The position numbers were made by a program, and so were the translations under genes. Below the pieces are notes generated by a model. The model was given only the letters and a program-made list of their open reading frames with translations, made no database searches and was not told where the DNA came from. From Aquatica leii (Eukaryota > Arthropoda > Insecta > Coleoptera > Lampyridae): 64,000 nt of DNA. The DNA is taken from contig CM069432.1 of NCBI GenBank assembly GCA_035610365.1, forward strand, positions 223,780,532 through 223,844,531, in the 5' to 3' direction. This document shows, one piece after another, positions 52,004 to 60,983 of the stretch (its first letter is position 1; the number at the start of each line of letters is the position of its first letter).

Positions 52004-54774
52004 TTAAGCTAAAATTTAACATTCAGACACAAGTAATTTCCGGTTTTATTTATTAATTGTACTTTGTATATAATAACTTAAAATAATAAGTTACAATAAA
52101 TCATAAATTGCTCTAAAATAAAATATAAAAAATCTATAGAACCTATTTACTTACATTATACTATCTGTAATTTCCGGTTTTATTTAAGTAAATTTAACCT
52201 TCAGACACAAGTAATTTCCGGTTTTATTTATTAATTGTACTTTGTATATAATAACTTAAAATAATAAGTTACAATAAATCATAAATTGCTCTAAAATAAA
52301 ATATAAAAAATCTATAGAACCTATTTACTTACATTATACTATCTGTAATTTCCGGTTTTATTTATTAATTGTATTTTCAAAGTAGATTGATTAAAAGTTG
52401 TTAAAAATCTTGCATATTTATCTGCAAATGATAGAACTATTAATTAGTTTTTAATTATTTTATACCACTTTGGATTCATACGTTTAGAATAAATTGTAAT
52501 TGTAGCACATATAAACGGCGGTGAAAAAAACAAACTAAAAATTTTTGAATACTTATAGACAAAATGTTAAAACACAACTAAGTTTATTTACATCAATTCA
52601 TATAAATTCCATTGAAAGTTGTTTATAAGTACAGCAGGTGACCTCAATTATATTTAAACTCCAGACACAAGGAATTAACCTTCAAACACATTTGTATTTA
52701 TTAATTGTATTTTCAAAGTAGATTGATTAAAAGTTGTTAAAAATCTTGCATATTTATCTGCAAATGATAGAACTATTAATTAGTTTTTAATTATTTTATA
52801 CCACTTTGGATTCATACGTTTAGAATAAATTGTGATTGTAGCACATATAAACGGCGGTGAATAAAACAAACTAAAAATTTTTGAATACTTATAGACAAAA
52901 TGTTAAAACACAACTAAGTTTATTTACATCAATTCATATAAATTCCATTGAAAGTTGTTTATAAGTACAGCAGGTGACCTCAATTATATTTAAACTCCAG
53001 AATTTTAAAATCAGCTATAACTCGTTGTTGACATATAAGTATAAAAAAGTAGATTTCTACTAATTTGGAAAAAGATCGCCATAAAACGCATATAATAAAT
53101 ATTTAATAATTTATGATAAGTAAGTTTAGATTTTTACAAGTAAATTATGTATTTATTATATTATTTATAAAAACAAAACTTTACTTTATTTCAAGTTTAT
53201 TAAATTAGTTGAATGCCATTATTTTGTTATTTAAAAATGTTGTGACCTCCAGACATAAGGAAGCTATAACTATAGGAAGTTGCTCGTAAACAATAAATAT
53301 CATTCATTTCCGGCGTATGCGAAAATATTTTTTGTGAAATTTTAAAATACAAATTATGGAATAATTTACAGATTTGTATATTTTTTAAGTAATAGATTTT
53401 CTTAAAGAATGCTGCAATTATGTACTTCTGAACACAATTTTATTTCAAGTTTATTAAATTAGTTAGAATGTAACTAAAAGGTTTAGTAACGCATTAAATT
53501 TTTTTTCTGTCTGTCCAATCCATAATAAAAATTATAATTATGAGAACATTGATTTCTTACCTTGAAAACAGTTTAAACCAGAAGAAGACAAAGACTTTAA
53601 ATGACCTAGAATAACCCTGCACCTCCTCACAGACCTACACAGAAGAAGACAAAGACTTTAAATGACCTAGAGTAACCTTACTCCTCACAGACCTACACAG
53701 AAGAAGACAAAGACTTTAAATGACCTGGAATAACCCTGCTTTATAATTATGAGAACATTGATTTCTTACCTTGAAAACAGTTTAAACGTCACTCTTTATG
53801 ACGTTGCATACAGTATATATACAATCGATTTGGTTAGAAGGATTATATTTCTAGAGATGAACTCCTCAAGCAAACAAGTCACTGGTCGTAATACTGCTCA
53901 AAATCGTAAGTTTGAAATCATACATTTGTCTACTAAATCGAATTAATGTGTTATTATTAATAATTTCTAAGTCTGATTGTTCTCTATATATTAATGTAGT
54001 ACTATAGCATCCTTTTCCTACTAGCCGAATGATCGATGATATCCAAATCCATTGCGGTGTAACCCTTTTATGTGTGTGATGAACTCCACGAATGCTTTAC
54101 GCCGTCTACATATTCAAGAAGCCATAGACATTTCATGCACTTCCCACGATACTTAAACTACGCTTAAAAATGTGTAATTTAGACGATAAATTGTTTGATT
54201 GTTTGTATTGTAACTTAAGTTCTTACATTTTAAGTCCGGTTTTATTTAAGTAAATTTAACCTTCAGACACAAGTAATTTCCGGTTTTATTTATTAATTGT
54301 ACATTGTATAATAACTAAATAGTATATAAAAAATCTAACCTTCAAACACATTTGTATTTATTAATTGTATTTTCAAAGTAGATTGATTAAAAGTTGTTAA
54401 AAATCTTGCATATTTATCTGCAAATGATAGAACTATTAATTAGTTTTTAATTATTTTATACCACTTTGGATTCATACGTTTAGAATAAATTGTGATTGTA
54501 GCACATATAAACGGCGGTGAAAAAAACAAACTAAAAATTTTTGAATACTTATAGACAAAATGTTAAAACACAACTAAGTTTATTTACATCAATTCATATA
54601 AATTCCATTGAAAGTTGTTTATAAGTACAGCAGGTGACCTCAATTATATTTAAACTCCAGACAAGGAATTTTAAAACAGCTATAACTCGTTGTTGATATA
54701 TAAGTATAAAAAAAGTAGATTTCTACTAATTTGGAAAAAAATCGCCATAAAACGCATATAATAAATATTTAATA
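52004..54774. repeat. Subterminal direct-repeat region of the element
   Basis: Three repeat types are interleaved. R1, about 165-177 bp, contains CAGACACAAGTAATTTCCGG and occurs at 52,020 and 52,199 with a part at 54,262. R2, about 300 bp, contains TTCAAAGTAGATTGATTAAA and occurs at about 52,372, 52,715 and 54,372. R3, about 105 bp, contains AGCTATAACTCGTTGTTGA and occurs at about 53,012 and 54,675, directly before the first small ORF. Copies are nearly identical. The ORF at 53,749-53,946 spans a duplicated segment and is not called a gene. Confidence 0.8.
53537..53790 (+). repeat. TIR-unit island bounded by ~46-bp duplication
   Basis: A segment with ATAATTATGAGAACATTGAT and TTGAAAACAGTTTAAAC occurs at about 53,537-53,579 and again at about 53,743-53,788. 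Between them are three of the ~61-bp TIR units. It looks like an insertion made by template switching or an end-driven event, leaving a long duplication. Confidence 0.75.
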
Positions 54775-54966
54775 ATGGAAGCGGAAGCAAATAAAATACT
54801 TCAAAGATTTGATTGTATATTTAGCGTAGATTATTGTAAAGAACTTGCTAATAAATATATGATTGGTCAAGATATTTGTAACTTGTTTTTAAAAGGGGAA
54901 TATTGTATAAAATGTGTAGAAATGCAATTAAATATAATAGATTTGTATTGTTTTAAAGTGTGTTAG
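54775..54966 (+). CDS. Small hypothetical protein (63 aa) of the element
   Basis: Not recognised. The ATG at 54,775 directly follows the R3 repeat and an AT-rich leader. The product is mixed, with several Cys residues (CKELANKY, YCIKCVE, YCFKVC), possibly a metal site. It stops at 54,966, eight bases before the next ATG, suggesting one transcript. The duplicated leader at about 53,012-53,115 lacks this ORF. Coding status is uncertain. Confidence 0.4.
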   Translation: MEAEANKILQRFDCIFSVDYCKELANKYMIGQDICNLFLKGEYCIKCVEMQLNIIDLYCFKVC

Positions 54967-54973
54967 TACAGTG

Positions 54974-55186
54974 ATGGGGAATAAAGTACGCTTCAAAGAC
55001 GAATGTGAAGTTAAGAAGTTAGTAGTTTGGAAATTTGCTTATCAACAAGCAAGAAAAGGTGATTGGGAAGAGAAAGCACGAGATAGGTATCGGTTTTATA
55101 AAAGAATTGCAGAAATAGATAAGAATATATCTTATATTTTTAAAGATGATCATAGATCACTTGTATATCATGAACGTTTTGTATAG
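54974..55186 (+). CDS. Small basic hypothetical protein (70 aa)
   Basis: Not recognised. The ATG at 54,974 was chosen over the in-frame GTG just upstream. The product is Lys/Arg-rich with charged helix-forming segments (DWEEKARDRYRFYKRIAEID). An AATAAA lies a few bases after the stop (about 55,196). It is convergent with the minus-strand capsid block. It could be a small DNA-binding or accessory protein, but that is only a guess from charge. Confidence 0.45.
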   Translation: MGNKVRFKDECEVKKLVVWKFAYQQARKGDWEEKARDRYRFYKRIAEIDKNISYIFKDDHRSLVYHERFV

Positions 55187-55193
55187 AATTAAT

Positions 55194-55226
55194 GTAAATA
55201 AAATTATATAATTTCGTAAAAAATAC
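55194..55226. terminator. Convergent poly(A) signals
   Basis: AATAAA on the plus strand (about 55,196) and TTTATT, i.e. AATAAA on the minus strand (about 55,219), sit in the short gap between the plus-strand ORF and the minus-strand ORF that ends at 55,228. This fits shared 3' ends of two opposing transcripts. Confidence 0.5.
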
Positions 55227-55227
55227 T

Positions 55228-55674
55228 TTATTGCATCACATAATTAGAATACAAATGATAAACATTAGATAAAGCACAGTAACACATAGGTTCCGAATGA
55301 AAAAGACATTTAGCATGCATAGGTTTTAGTGCAGGTTCTTCTTCAACTTCTGTAATGGGTGTAGAAATATATTTTTGTAAAAATGTTGATTTTTCTCGTC
55401 CTTTTACGTAAACTGATGTTGCATTTAGTGTTAGTTGTTTGAGGATGTGTGAAAATAAATGTACTGGAGTAAATCCTTCTTCCCAAGAAATACGGTGATG
55501 ATTGTTCATTAACCATGTAGCTTGTTTTTGAAATTTTAAGTCTAAGCACGACCACGAAAACGGTGGTTTGAAGACATAATGTGCAATAGAATGTCCATCA
55601 TACACAGCCAATTCTTTTGGAGTGAAACATTTTTCAGAAGTCATGAATCCTTGTACATCGATAATAACGATCAT
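55228..55674 (-). CDS. Polinton-associated conserved hypothetical protein
   Basis: A 148-aa protein, intact here, of a type often seen beside Polinton capsid genes. I do not know an agreed function. It opens with VIIDVQGF and then KELAVYDG, a hydrophobic strand ending in Asp that recalls the first motif of RNase H-like/DEDD exonuclease folds, with Gln where the second acid would be. The middle has HYVFKPPFSW and a Trp/His segment (HHRISWEEGF). Next is VYVKGREKSTFL. The C-terminus has CLFHSEPMCYC, a possible zinc site. It is the last gene of the minus-strand block, downstream of MCP. A degenerate nuclease fold is inference from short motifs only. Confidence 0.6.
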   Translation of the reverse strand: MIVIIDVQGFMTSEKCFTPKELAVYDGHSIAHYVFKPPFSWSCLDLKFQKQATWLMNNHHRISWEEGFTPVHLFSHILKQLTLNATSVYVKGREKSTFLQKYISTPITEVEEEPALKPMHAKCLFHSEPMCYCALSNVYHLYSNYVMQ

Positions 55675-55742
55675 ATTTGTAAGACGATATAGTTCATAAT
55701 ACTTTCAATATGTGATACAAACAGAATATATATTATAATTTG

Positions 55743-56993
55743 TTACAAATGACGAATGGCCTTGGTCAGAGCGTTATATGTAAATATTTTGTCATGGAGA
55801 ATTAAGCAGTATGCAACGGTATCGTTTGGAATATTTTGAGAAGTTTCAAATTCTATGCGTAAAACAACTGCTTTAGTGGTCAAAGAATCTTTTTGGTTCG
55901 AACAATCAATAACTATTAATGGGGCTTGTTCTTTAAACTGTTGTGGTGTTAGAAGAGGTTGGGCATCGTGTTCGTAATAGGAAGATTGAATCGTGCATAC
56001 ATTCCGTAAAGCATTGCAAAATGATTATCCGAAAAATTGATGTTAAGGTTATCGTAGGGATAACGATCTGTATTTAAATATACGCGAACATTTTGTATAT
56101 TGCAATGATCGAATTTACTCATATCTTTTTTTATGTTACCATTTCTTCCAGTTTGAAATCCTAAAATTATGTATCTAGGTGTCTCTAAACTTGTTGCTGT
56201 TTTAATAGCCCATGTGTGTTTATCTGTTGTTGGTACAGCAGGATAGACATGTGTTTCCCAACTTCTAAACGCAACTTGAGTATCTATATTTTTATCGATG
56301 TACTTTGTTAATGCTAATTCTTCAGCTAAACCAGGTGTAACATGTGGAACTTTCCAAAATATTTTTTCAATCTCGATTTTAATAGGATCATCATCAGTAG
56401 ATATAACACAGTCAACGTCTGTATTACTTCGTATTAATACAAGTTCTTGGCGAACATTTAAAATAACCTACAACAAAAAATATATATACATAAATGTGTA
56501 TAAAATTGTTGTAACTTACCTTAGGATAATCTTCCGCAAACCCTAAAAGCTTTCGCAGTGGTATGCAAACATTGAATTGACCTAAAGTATTAGTAGTTTT
56601 AATTTCGGATGTGGGATACCAACCAGAATTTTGATATTTTATGCTTTCAGTTGGTGTATGTGATATTAATCCTTTCATTGTAGTAGTTAAGCCAACTTTT
56701 GTTACTGAATCAACAACAATGCCATTCATTTCATACCTAATCTCACTAAATAAAAATGCTAGACCGTTGTTTGCAAATTTTGCATTTAATGATATGCTTC
56801 CATCTTCTTTACGTAATTTACCTTCAATGTACAAGTAACTTTGAGATGGTAGAGTACACATATCTTCTTGAATAGGAATGCGAATTTCATCGTTATTTTT
56901 GAAACGCGTAGTGTATGGTTGATGGGTGTGTATTTCTGAGTTGACAATAGAATTATCAACTACAACTTTTTCGTTTACGTTTAAGATACTCAT
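55743..56993 (-). pseudogene. Major capsid protein (double jelly-roll), intron-containing
   Basis: Hexon-like major capsid protein of the Polinton/adintovirus type. Exon 1 is 56,520-56,993 (ATG at 56,993) and shows the N-terminal signature NEIHTHQPYT-like region, IPIQEDMCTLPSQSYLYIEG and LGQFNVCIPLRKLLGF. A 52-bp intron (56,468-56,519, GTAAGT...TTGTTGTAG) separates it from exon 2 (55,743-56,467), which continues the same frame with a second jelly roll containing KIEIEKIFWKVPHVTP, HTWAIKTATSLETPRYIILG and YPYDNLNINFSDNHFAMLYG. A one-base deletion near 55,985-55,992 shifts the frame and brings a stop at 55,949. The following sequence is open in the shifted frame to 55,743. The predicted product is about 400 residues, within the range for the family. 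Dead by this one lesion. Confidence 0.88.
56468..56519 (-). other. 52-bp intron in the capsid gene
   Basis: GTAAGT donor, T-rich tract and TTGTTGTAG acceptor. Both flanking codons are whole (phase 0). Unspliced reading runs into a stop after about 31 codons and loses the second jelly roll, so removal is needed for a full capsid protein. Confidence 0.8.
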
Positions 56994-57151
56994 TTTAGTA
57001 CAGTAAATCCCAAAGATTTTAGAAATTGTTTGTTACTAACTGTTAATCGTTTAACGTGCGATCGCTTACTAATCTTCGTACTAAAGGATTGTGTTGTTTT
57101 ATGAGATTCGGTATCACATACACAAGAATGGTTCTTAAAGCGAAATACCAT
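56990..57151 (-). CDS. 53-aa protein between penton and MCP
   Basis: A short complete frame. The ATG at 57,151 lies two bases after the penton stop, and its TGA overlaps the MCP ATG (ATGA arrangement, 56,990-56,993). The product is basic, with CVCDTESHK and a C-terminal SNKQFLKSLGF motif. The tight packing on both sides argues that it is real. I do not recognise a function. It could be a small virion or scaffold peptide. It is too short for normal ORF lists. Confidence 0.6.
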   Translation of the reverse strand: MVFRFKNHSCVCDTESHKTTQSFSTKISKRSHVKRLTVSNKQFLKSLGFTVLK

Positions 57152-57153
57152 TA

Positions 57154-57855
57154 TCAACTTCTTTTTAAATGTAGTCCTATTGTGATGACTTCACCTCGAA
57201 AATTGACAAGATTTCCATTTTGATCTACTATTTTAAGTGTAATGTTTGAAATAGTTCGTACGCTAATAGGTAAATAGGTGACATGTAGAGGGCATTCAAT
57301 TATTTTATATCCAGATGGTACGCTTGGAAAGAACTGATGTATAGTGTGGGCTGGTGTTCCATTTGCATAGTTTCCTAATGTAATGTTGCAATCGATTAAT
57401 AACGAATTGATCGTAATAATGTTTGTTGGATAACTTGATTCAGACCATTGATTTGCAAGCAAGAACTTTTTTCTGAATCCTAAAAGAGGTCCTATAGAAT
57501 GTTCTTGTGTAAAATCAATAATGACATTTGATTTAATCATAGTTTTAAGGGTGTTGTGGTTTGCACGTAATTTAATAGTAAAGTTTTTAGGTACAGCACC
57601 TTGTAGATAATTTTCCAAATCTTTTATTTCGTAAGAACCTTCAGGAATCGTTACTTTTGTTTTCCCTATGATAAATTGGTTATTTTCATTAGTTACATTC
57701 GGTATACTATTAAAACTTGCAAAACTTGTTAAACCAAGTACATACTCTTTATCAGGATTTAAATAAATTGGTGGATTAAATTCTGAGCGTAGAATAGAAG
57801 TCGATCCAGTAAATGTAAATGTGCACGACATTTCGGTAGAGAATCTTACACACAA
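57154..57855 (-). CDS. Penton (single jelly-roll minor capsid protein)
   Basis: Vertex capsid protein of Polintons/adintoviruses. Family features are SEFNPPIYLNPDKEYVLGL near the N-terminus, a PEGSYEIKDLENYLQ helix, LLGFRKKF, and the C-terminal blocks CNITLGNYANGTPAHTIHQF, YLPISVRTI and RGEVITIGLHLKR. The open frame gives 233 aa. The likely start is the second Met (57,831, MSCTFTFTG), since the first eight residues look like an extension. It is intact, unlike MCP. It lies 9 bp downstream of the protease stop and directly upstream of the 53-aa ORF, as one co-oriented block. Confidence 0.88.
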   Translation of the reverse strand: MCVRFSTEMSCTFTFTGSTSILRSEFNPPIYLNPDKEYVLGLTSFASFNSIPNVTNENNQFIIGKTKVTIPEGSYEIKDLENYLQGAVPKNFTIKLRANHNTLKTMIKSNVIIDFTQEHSIGPLLGFRKKFLLANQWSESSYPTNIITINSLLIDCNITLGNYANGTPAHTIHQFFPSVPSGYKIIECPLHVTYLPISVRTISNITLKIVDQNGNLVNFRGEVITIGLHLKRS

Positions 57856-57863
57856 CTAACTAG

Positions 57864-58148
57864 TTATCTCGAATGTTCGTATAAAAAGCCTAATACTAAA
57901 TGTCCGCAATTGTAGGTATTAAATAGTTGAAGTGTGTCAAAATTATACATTATATTTACGCTACCGCCGCTGCGAAAATAATGAATTACTTCCAAAGGTG
58001 GTTTTAAATGTCCTATACTATCGAAATAGATGATTTTGTTACCACGTTTAACGTAAGCCGTCCAATGAGTTCCTTCGCCTTGTTGTTCATCCAGATTTAT
58101 AATTCCGCACTCATTTTTTAATATAATGCGCGGTAACTTGTCTCTCAT
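57864..58148 (-). CDS. Adenain-like cysteine protease
   Basis: Ulp1/adenain-type protease that matures capsid proteins. The triad is visible: His28 (GTHWTAYV), Asp43 (YFDSIG), Gln74 and Cys81 (NTYNCGHL), with the NECGIINLDE start block. The first ATG in frame (58,148) falls inside a conserved N-terminal motif (FRGIFMRDKLPR). The same frame stays open upstream to about 58,275, overlapping the end of the PLA2 gene, with no ATG. That upstream part reads like the true N-terminus (ALTNIDLSKYIQLL). So expression probably needs a frameshift, splicing or an ancestral start now lost. The catalytic core is intact. Confidence 0.85.
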   Translation of the reverse strand: MRDKLPRIILKNECGIINLDEQQGEGTHWTAYVKRGNKIIYFDSIGHLKPPLEVIHYFRSGGSVNIMYNFDTLQLFNTYNCGHLVLGFLYEHSR

Positions 58149-58234
58149 AAAAATTCCTCTAAATTTCTTTTTTATTTGAAGTAATTGTATATATTTCGAT
58201 AGATCGATATTTGTTAACGCTCTGCGTGGTAGCT

Positions 58235-59065
58235 TTATTGGGAGTTTTTGATATGGATGTATATATAATCCAAGACCTTTTTATACGGTTTTAAATAAAG
58301 ACCTTTTCCTACACTTGCAGCTTCCATTGCTTGGTTATGACGTTTGGTTTCTTCTAATGTTTTTGCAGCAGTTTTTGCGTCATTCACTGCTTTTGCAACA
58401 GCTGCTGCCCCACCACCTAGAGAACCTATTGCCCCGAGAGCAGCGAATAAAGGAATTAACGGTAAAAATCCTCCTGTTTTAGGAATAGGAATTATTCTTT
58501 GTTTAGGTGGCGAAACCTTTTGTTGTCTTAACACTTTCATAGCTTGTTTAACAGTTGATTTTAAGTTTGATTGTACTTTACCACCTACTGTACGACGAGC
58601 TAATTGTATCGGTTTTTTAAAACTAATGCTCCCACGTTTTTTCTTCCTTTTCTGCCCCATACCTAATTTAGTTTTACTCTTCATTACACCGGAAATAGTT
58701 AAAGCTGCTGCTTTCTCCCCAAAACTAGCGTCTTTTGATCGAAATCTTTGCCAAGCTATAGATCCTAATTTTCGATCTGCTTCGTGTCTTTTTGATAAAT
58801 CGTTGGTTTGCGAATATGCTATATCGTGTTCTCGACAAGCCTCGTCCAAGGGATTTATACCTTTATCACCTCGAGCAAGACGTTTGGTTAAACGAGTTCC
58901 AGGCCCACAAAAATTATATCCAGGCAAATGCAGCTCCACAGGTAATTTATTAACTAACGTATTAATTAATCCAAAACCTTTAAAAGATTTATTGTATGAA
59001 CGTATGGGCATGTACAGTGTTGTAACCACAAGTCGCGTAAAACTAAAGTTATTTGTGCTAAACAT
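58235..59065 (-). CDS. Minor capsid protein with PLA2 domain and basic/hydrophobic tail
   Basis: Multidomain virion protein. Residues about 45-95 form a parvovirus-type phospholipase A2: the Ca-binding loop YNFCGPGT (50-57) and catalytic His80-Asp81 in ACREHDIAYS. Such domains help virions cross membranes. Next is a strongly basic stretch (GMGQKRKKKRG), then PIPKTGGFLPL and an Ala/Gly-rich hydrophobic segment, then KRHNQAME and GKGLYLKPY, a tail also found in adintovirus core/pX-like proteins. The open frame begins at 59,065. I prefer the Met at 59,011 (MPIRSYNKSFKGFG), which leaves 74 bp to the divergent ATPase gene. After GKGLYLKPYKK the last 13 residues look foreign. A T5 run at 58,276-58,280 (A5 in the message) marks a switch to the protease frame. 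Confidence 0.85.
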   Translation of the reverse strand: MFSTNNFSFTRLVVTTLYMPIRSYNKSFKGFGLINTLVNKLPVELHLPGYNFCGPGTRLTKRLARGDKGINPLDEACREHDIAYSQTNDLSKRHEADRKLGSIAWQRFRSKDASFGEKAAALTISGVMKSKTKLGMGQKRKKKRGSISFKKPIQLARRTVGGKVQSNLKSTVKQAMKVLRQQKVSPPKQRIIPIPKTGGFLPLIPLFAALGAIGSLGGGAAAVAKAVNDAKTAAKTLEETKRHNQAMEAASVGKGLYLKPYKKVLDYIYIHIKNSQ

Positions 59066-59084
59066 GTCTATTTAACTGTAAATT
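59012..59084. promoter_or_regulatory. Divergent promoter interval
   Basis: The preferred PLA2-protein start (minus) and the ATPase ATG (plus) are only 74 bp apart, so one short shared promoter probably drives the two transcription blocks. No clear TATA box distinguishes itself from the general AT background. Confidence 0.4.
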
Positions 59085-59810
59085 ATGGATATATTGAGTA
59101 GTAAAGCAATGAATGCGATACAATTCATACATCAAGATAATCAGTTACCAATTAAAAATTATGATTCGAGTATTATATCTAACAAAAAGTTTTTCAAACA
59201 CGGTTTCCTACTTGGAGAAGGGTGTAAACGGGGACTAATAGTAGGTCCTTCGGGTTGTGGCAAGACGAATGTTATGATAAGTTTGCTAGAACATCCTAAC
59301 GGCTTACGATTTGAAAATGTTTACGTGTATTCTAAATCATTATACCAACCTAAATACAATTACTTAAGACAACTGTTACAACCACTTCGTGATGTAAAAT
59401 ACTTTGAGTACGATGATAGTAAAACAATTCTTCCACCCAAGTCGGCACGCATAAACTCCATCATTATATTTGATGATGTAGTTTGTCACAACCAAAGCGA
59501 AATTCGCGAATATTTTTGTTTCGGAAGACATCAAAATATAGATTGCTTTTATTTGTGCCAAACATATTCATCTATTCCCAAACAGTTAATACGAGACAAT
59601 GCAAATATGATTATTGTTTTTCAACAAGATCAACGAAATATAAAACATATATACGAAGACCATGTAAATGTGGATATGTCTTTTGATGTGTTTAAAACTT
59701 TGTGTGGATATTGTTGGCAAGATAAATATGGGTTCTTAGTTATCGATAAAGAGAGTGGTGTAACTTTCGGTCGTTACAGAAAAGGATTTGATTGTTTCAT
59801 TAAAATATAA
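59085..59810 (+). CDS. Packaging ATPase (A32/FtsK-HerA type)
   Basis: Motor that pumps DNA into capsids. The Walker A motif GPSGCGKT is at residues 54-61. The Walker B motif IIIFDD ends at Asp130-Asp131. The LCQTYSSIPKQLIRDNAN segment (158-174) carries the polar motif and an Arg likely acting as a finger. The C-terminal GYCWQDKYGFLVID block is also family-like. The frame is intact at 241 aa, the usual size for Polinton ATPases. It is the first gene of the plus-strand block, and its stop is 14 bp before the next ATG. Confidence 0.92.
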   Translation: MDILSSKAMNAIQFIHQDNQLPIKNYDSSIISNKKFFKHGFLLGEGCKRGLIVGPSGCGKTNVMISLLEHPNGLRFENVYVYSKSLYQPKYNYLRQLLQPLRDVKYFEYDDSKTILPPKSARINSIIIFDDVVCHNQSEIREYFCFGRHQNIDCFYLCQTYSSIPKQLIRDNANMIIVFQQDQRNIKHIYEDHVNVDMSFDVFKTLCGYCWQDKYGFLVIDKESGVTFGRYRKGFDCFIKI

Positions 59811-59823
59811 ATTGTACTACGCG

Positions 59824-60934
59824 ATGCAACAACAGATAGTTGCAATGAGTAATCGGTTAAAAGAAGAACTAATTCGAGCACGTAAAGCTGTAAAACGTAA
59901 GGCCGATAGTTTGAAAGCGGACACATCACAAAAAGAGAGTATTATTCAACAACAATTTAAACCCATAACTCAACCATTAAAGGAATTATTAACAAATATT
60001 AAACCTGATTCAGAGTTTACTGTCAAGAAACAACCTGATGTTACGGTTTCCATAAAAACAACTTTCGTCCGATATTTCTGAGAAAGTCAAACAACGTTCA
60101 GTGGAATTAAAATCACAAATAACAGACCAGTTTAAGCCTTCTCACGCTAGTACTCCCACAAGACTCTCAACACATCATACCTCTGAACAGCCTAAAGAAA
60201 TTGCGTTTTTAGATACTGATGTAATCGCACATACTGATGATGCAAGAGTCGATAATATTCCCACGTTAGACGAACTACGAAGCGAACTCGCCGAACTTGG
60301 TACAAATCAAGCTTTTCAAGACTATTTAAATCAATATGAAGGTTTGGCAAAGATATATGTAGAATCATTGTTCCGTGATGTAAATAACGAATTTGATCAT
60401 AATTATGGGGTGCGTTTTGACCCCGCTTTAAATAAATTTCATGTAGGAGATTCAGATCTAGAGTTTGACGGAGAAGATTTGCTCATCAAACGTCCATCAG
60501 GAGAAGAATTTCGATATACGGGTACTCCCGGTTTATACGAACTGTTATTTAAACGAATCCCGATTGGTTATAAACAACAAGACCAAATTCAATACAAGGA
60601 TATAATCATACGAACAAACGCAACACGTAGACACTATGATCCAAAAAAACAAATACAAGCTGCTGGTAAAAAGTATTCTAATATAATCAAACCATTATTA
60701 GCTACTTCAATGACTCGTGTTCGATCAGATTCTACTACTTTAAAAGAAGGAGGACATATACAGATGCTGCAGCTAAATAACAAACGTTTAGAGTTTCTTC
60801 CGTGGAAAGATCCTAATAAATTAGTTAATTGGTTAAGAACATTATTAAGCTCTAAAGAAGCAGGTCATACAGGACACACGAACGAAATAATTTACATTCT
60901 TGATGAGTTGCGATCTGCCAAGATAATAAAATGA
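59824..60934 (+). pseudogene. Polinton-conserved structural/accessory protein (PY-like)
   Basis: Function unknown; the type recurs in Polintons and adintoviruses. The N-terminal frame (ATG 59,824, stop 60,081) is charged and coiled-coil-like (MSNRLKEELIRARKAVKRKA). A one-base shift in the A-rich run near 60,050-60,060 moves reading to the frame that stays open to 60,934. The C-terminal domain has the conserved pattern YGVRFDPALNKFHVGDSD, TGTPGLYELLFKRIP, IIIRTNATRRHYDP, then a Lys-rich tail and WKDPNKLVNWLRTLL. The apparent GTG start at 60,101 is an artefact of the shift. The position right after the ATPase is typical. The name PY is a tentative match to the published Polinton protein labels. 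Confidence 0.7.
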
Positions 60935-60983
60935 TGGGTTGTTAAGCACATTCTCATATTAGTGGTAACCGTAGACCTAAGAC

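Noticed and set aside
53578-53743. CRISPR-like array
   Set aside because: Spaced repeats are tandem ~61-bp units without unique spacers, and this is a eukaryotic genome.
53749-53946. 65-codon ORF in the left arm
   Set aside because: It begins in a segment duplicated around the repeat island and has no features of its own. Probably chance.
58344-59075. 243-codon plus-strand ORF opposite the PLA2 gene
   Set aside because: It is the antisense shadow of the PLA2/minor capsid gene. The minus-strand reading carries all family motifs.
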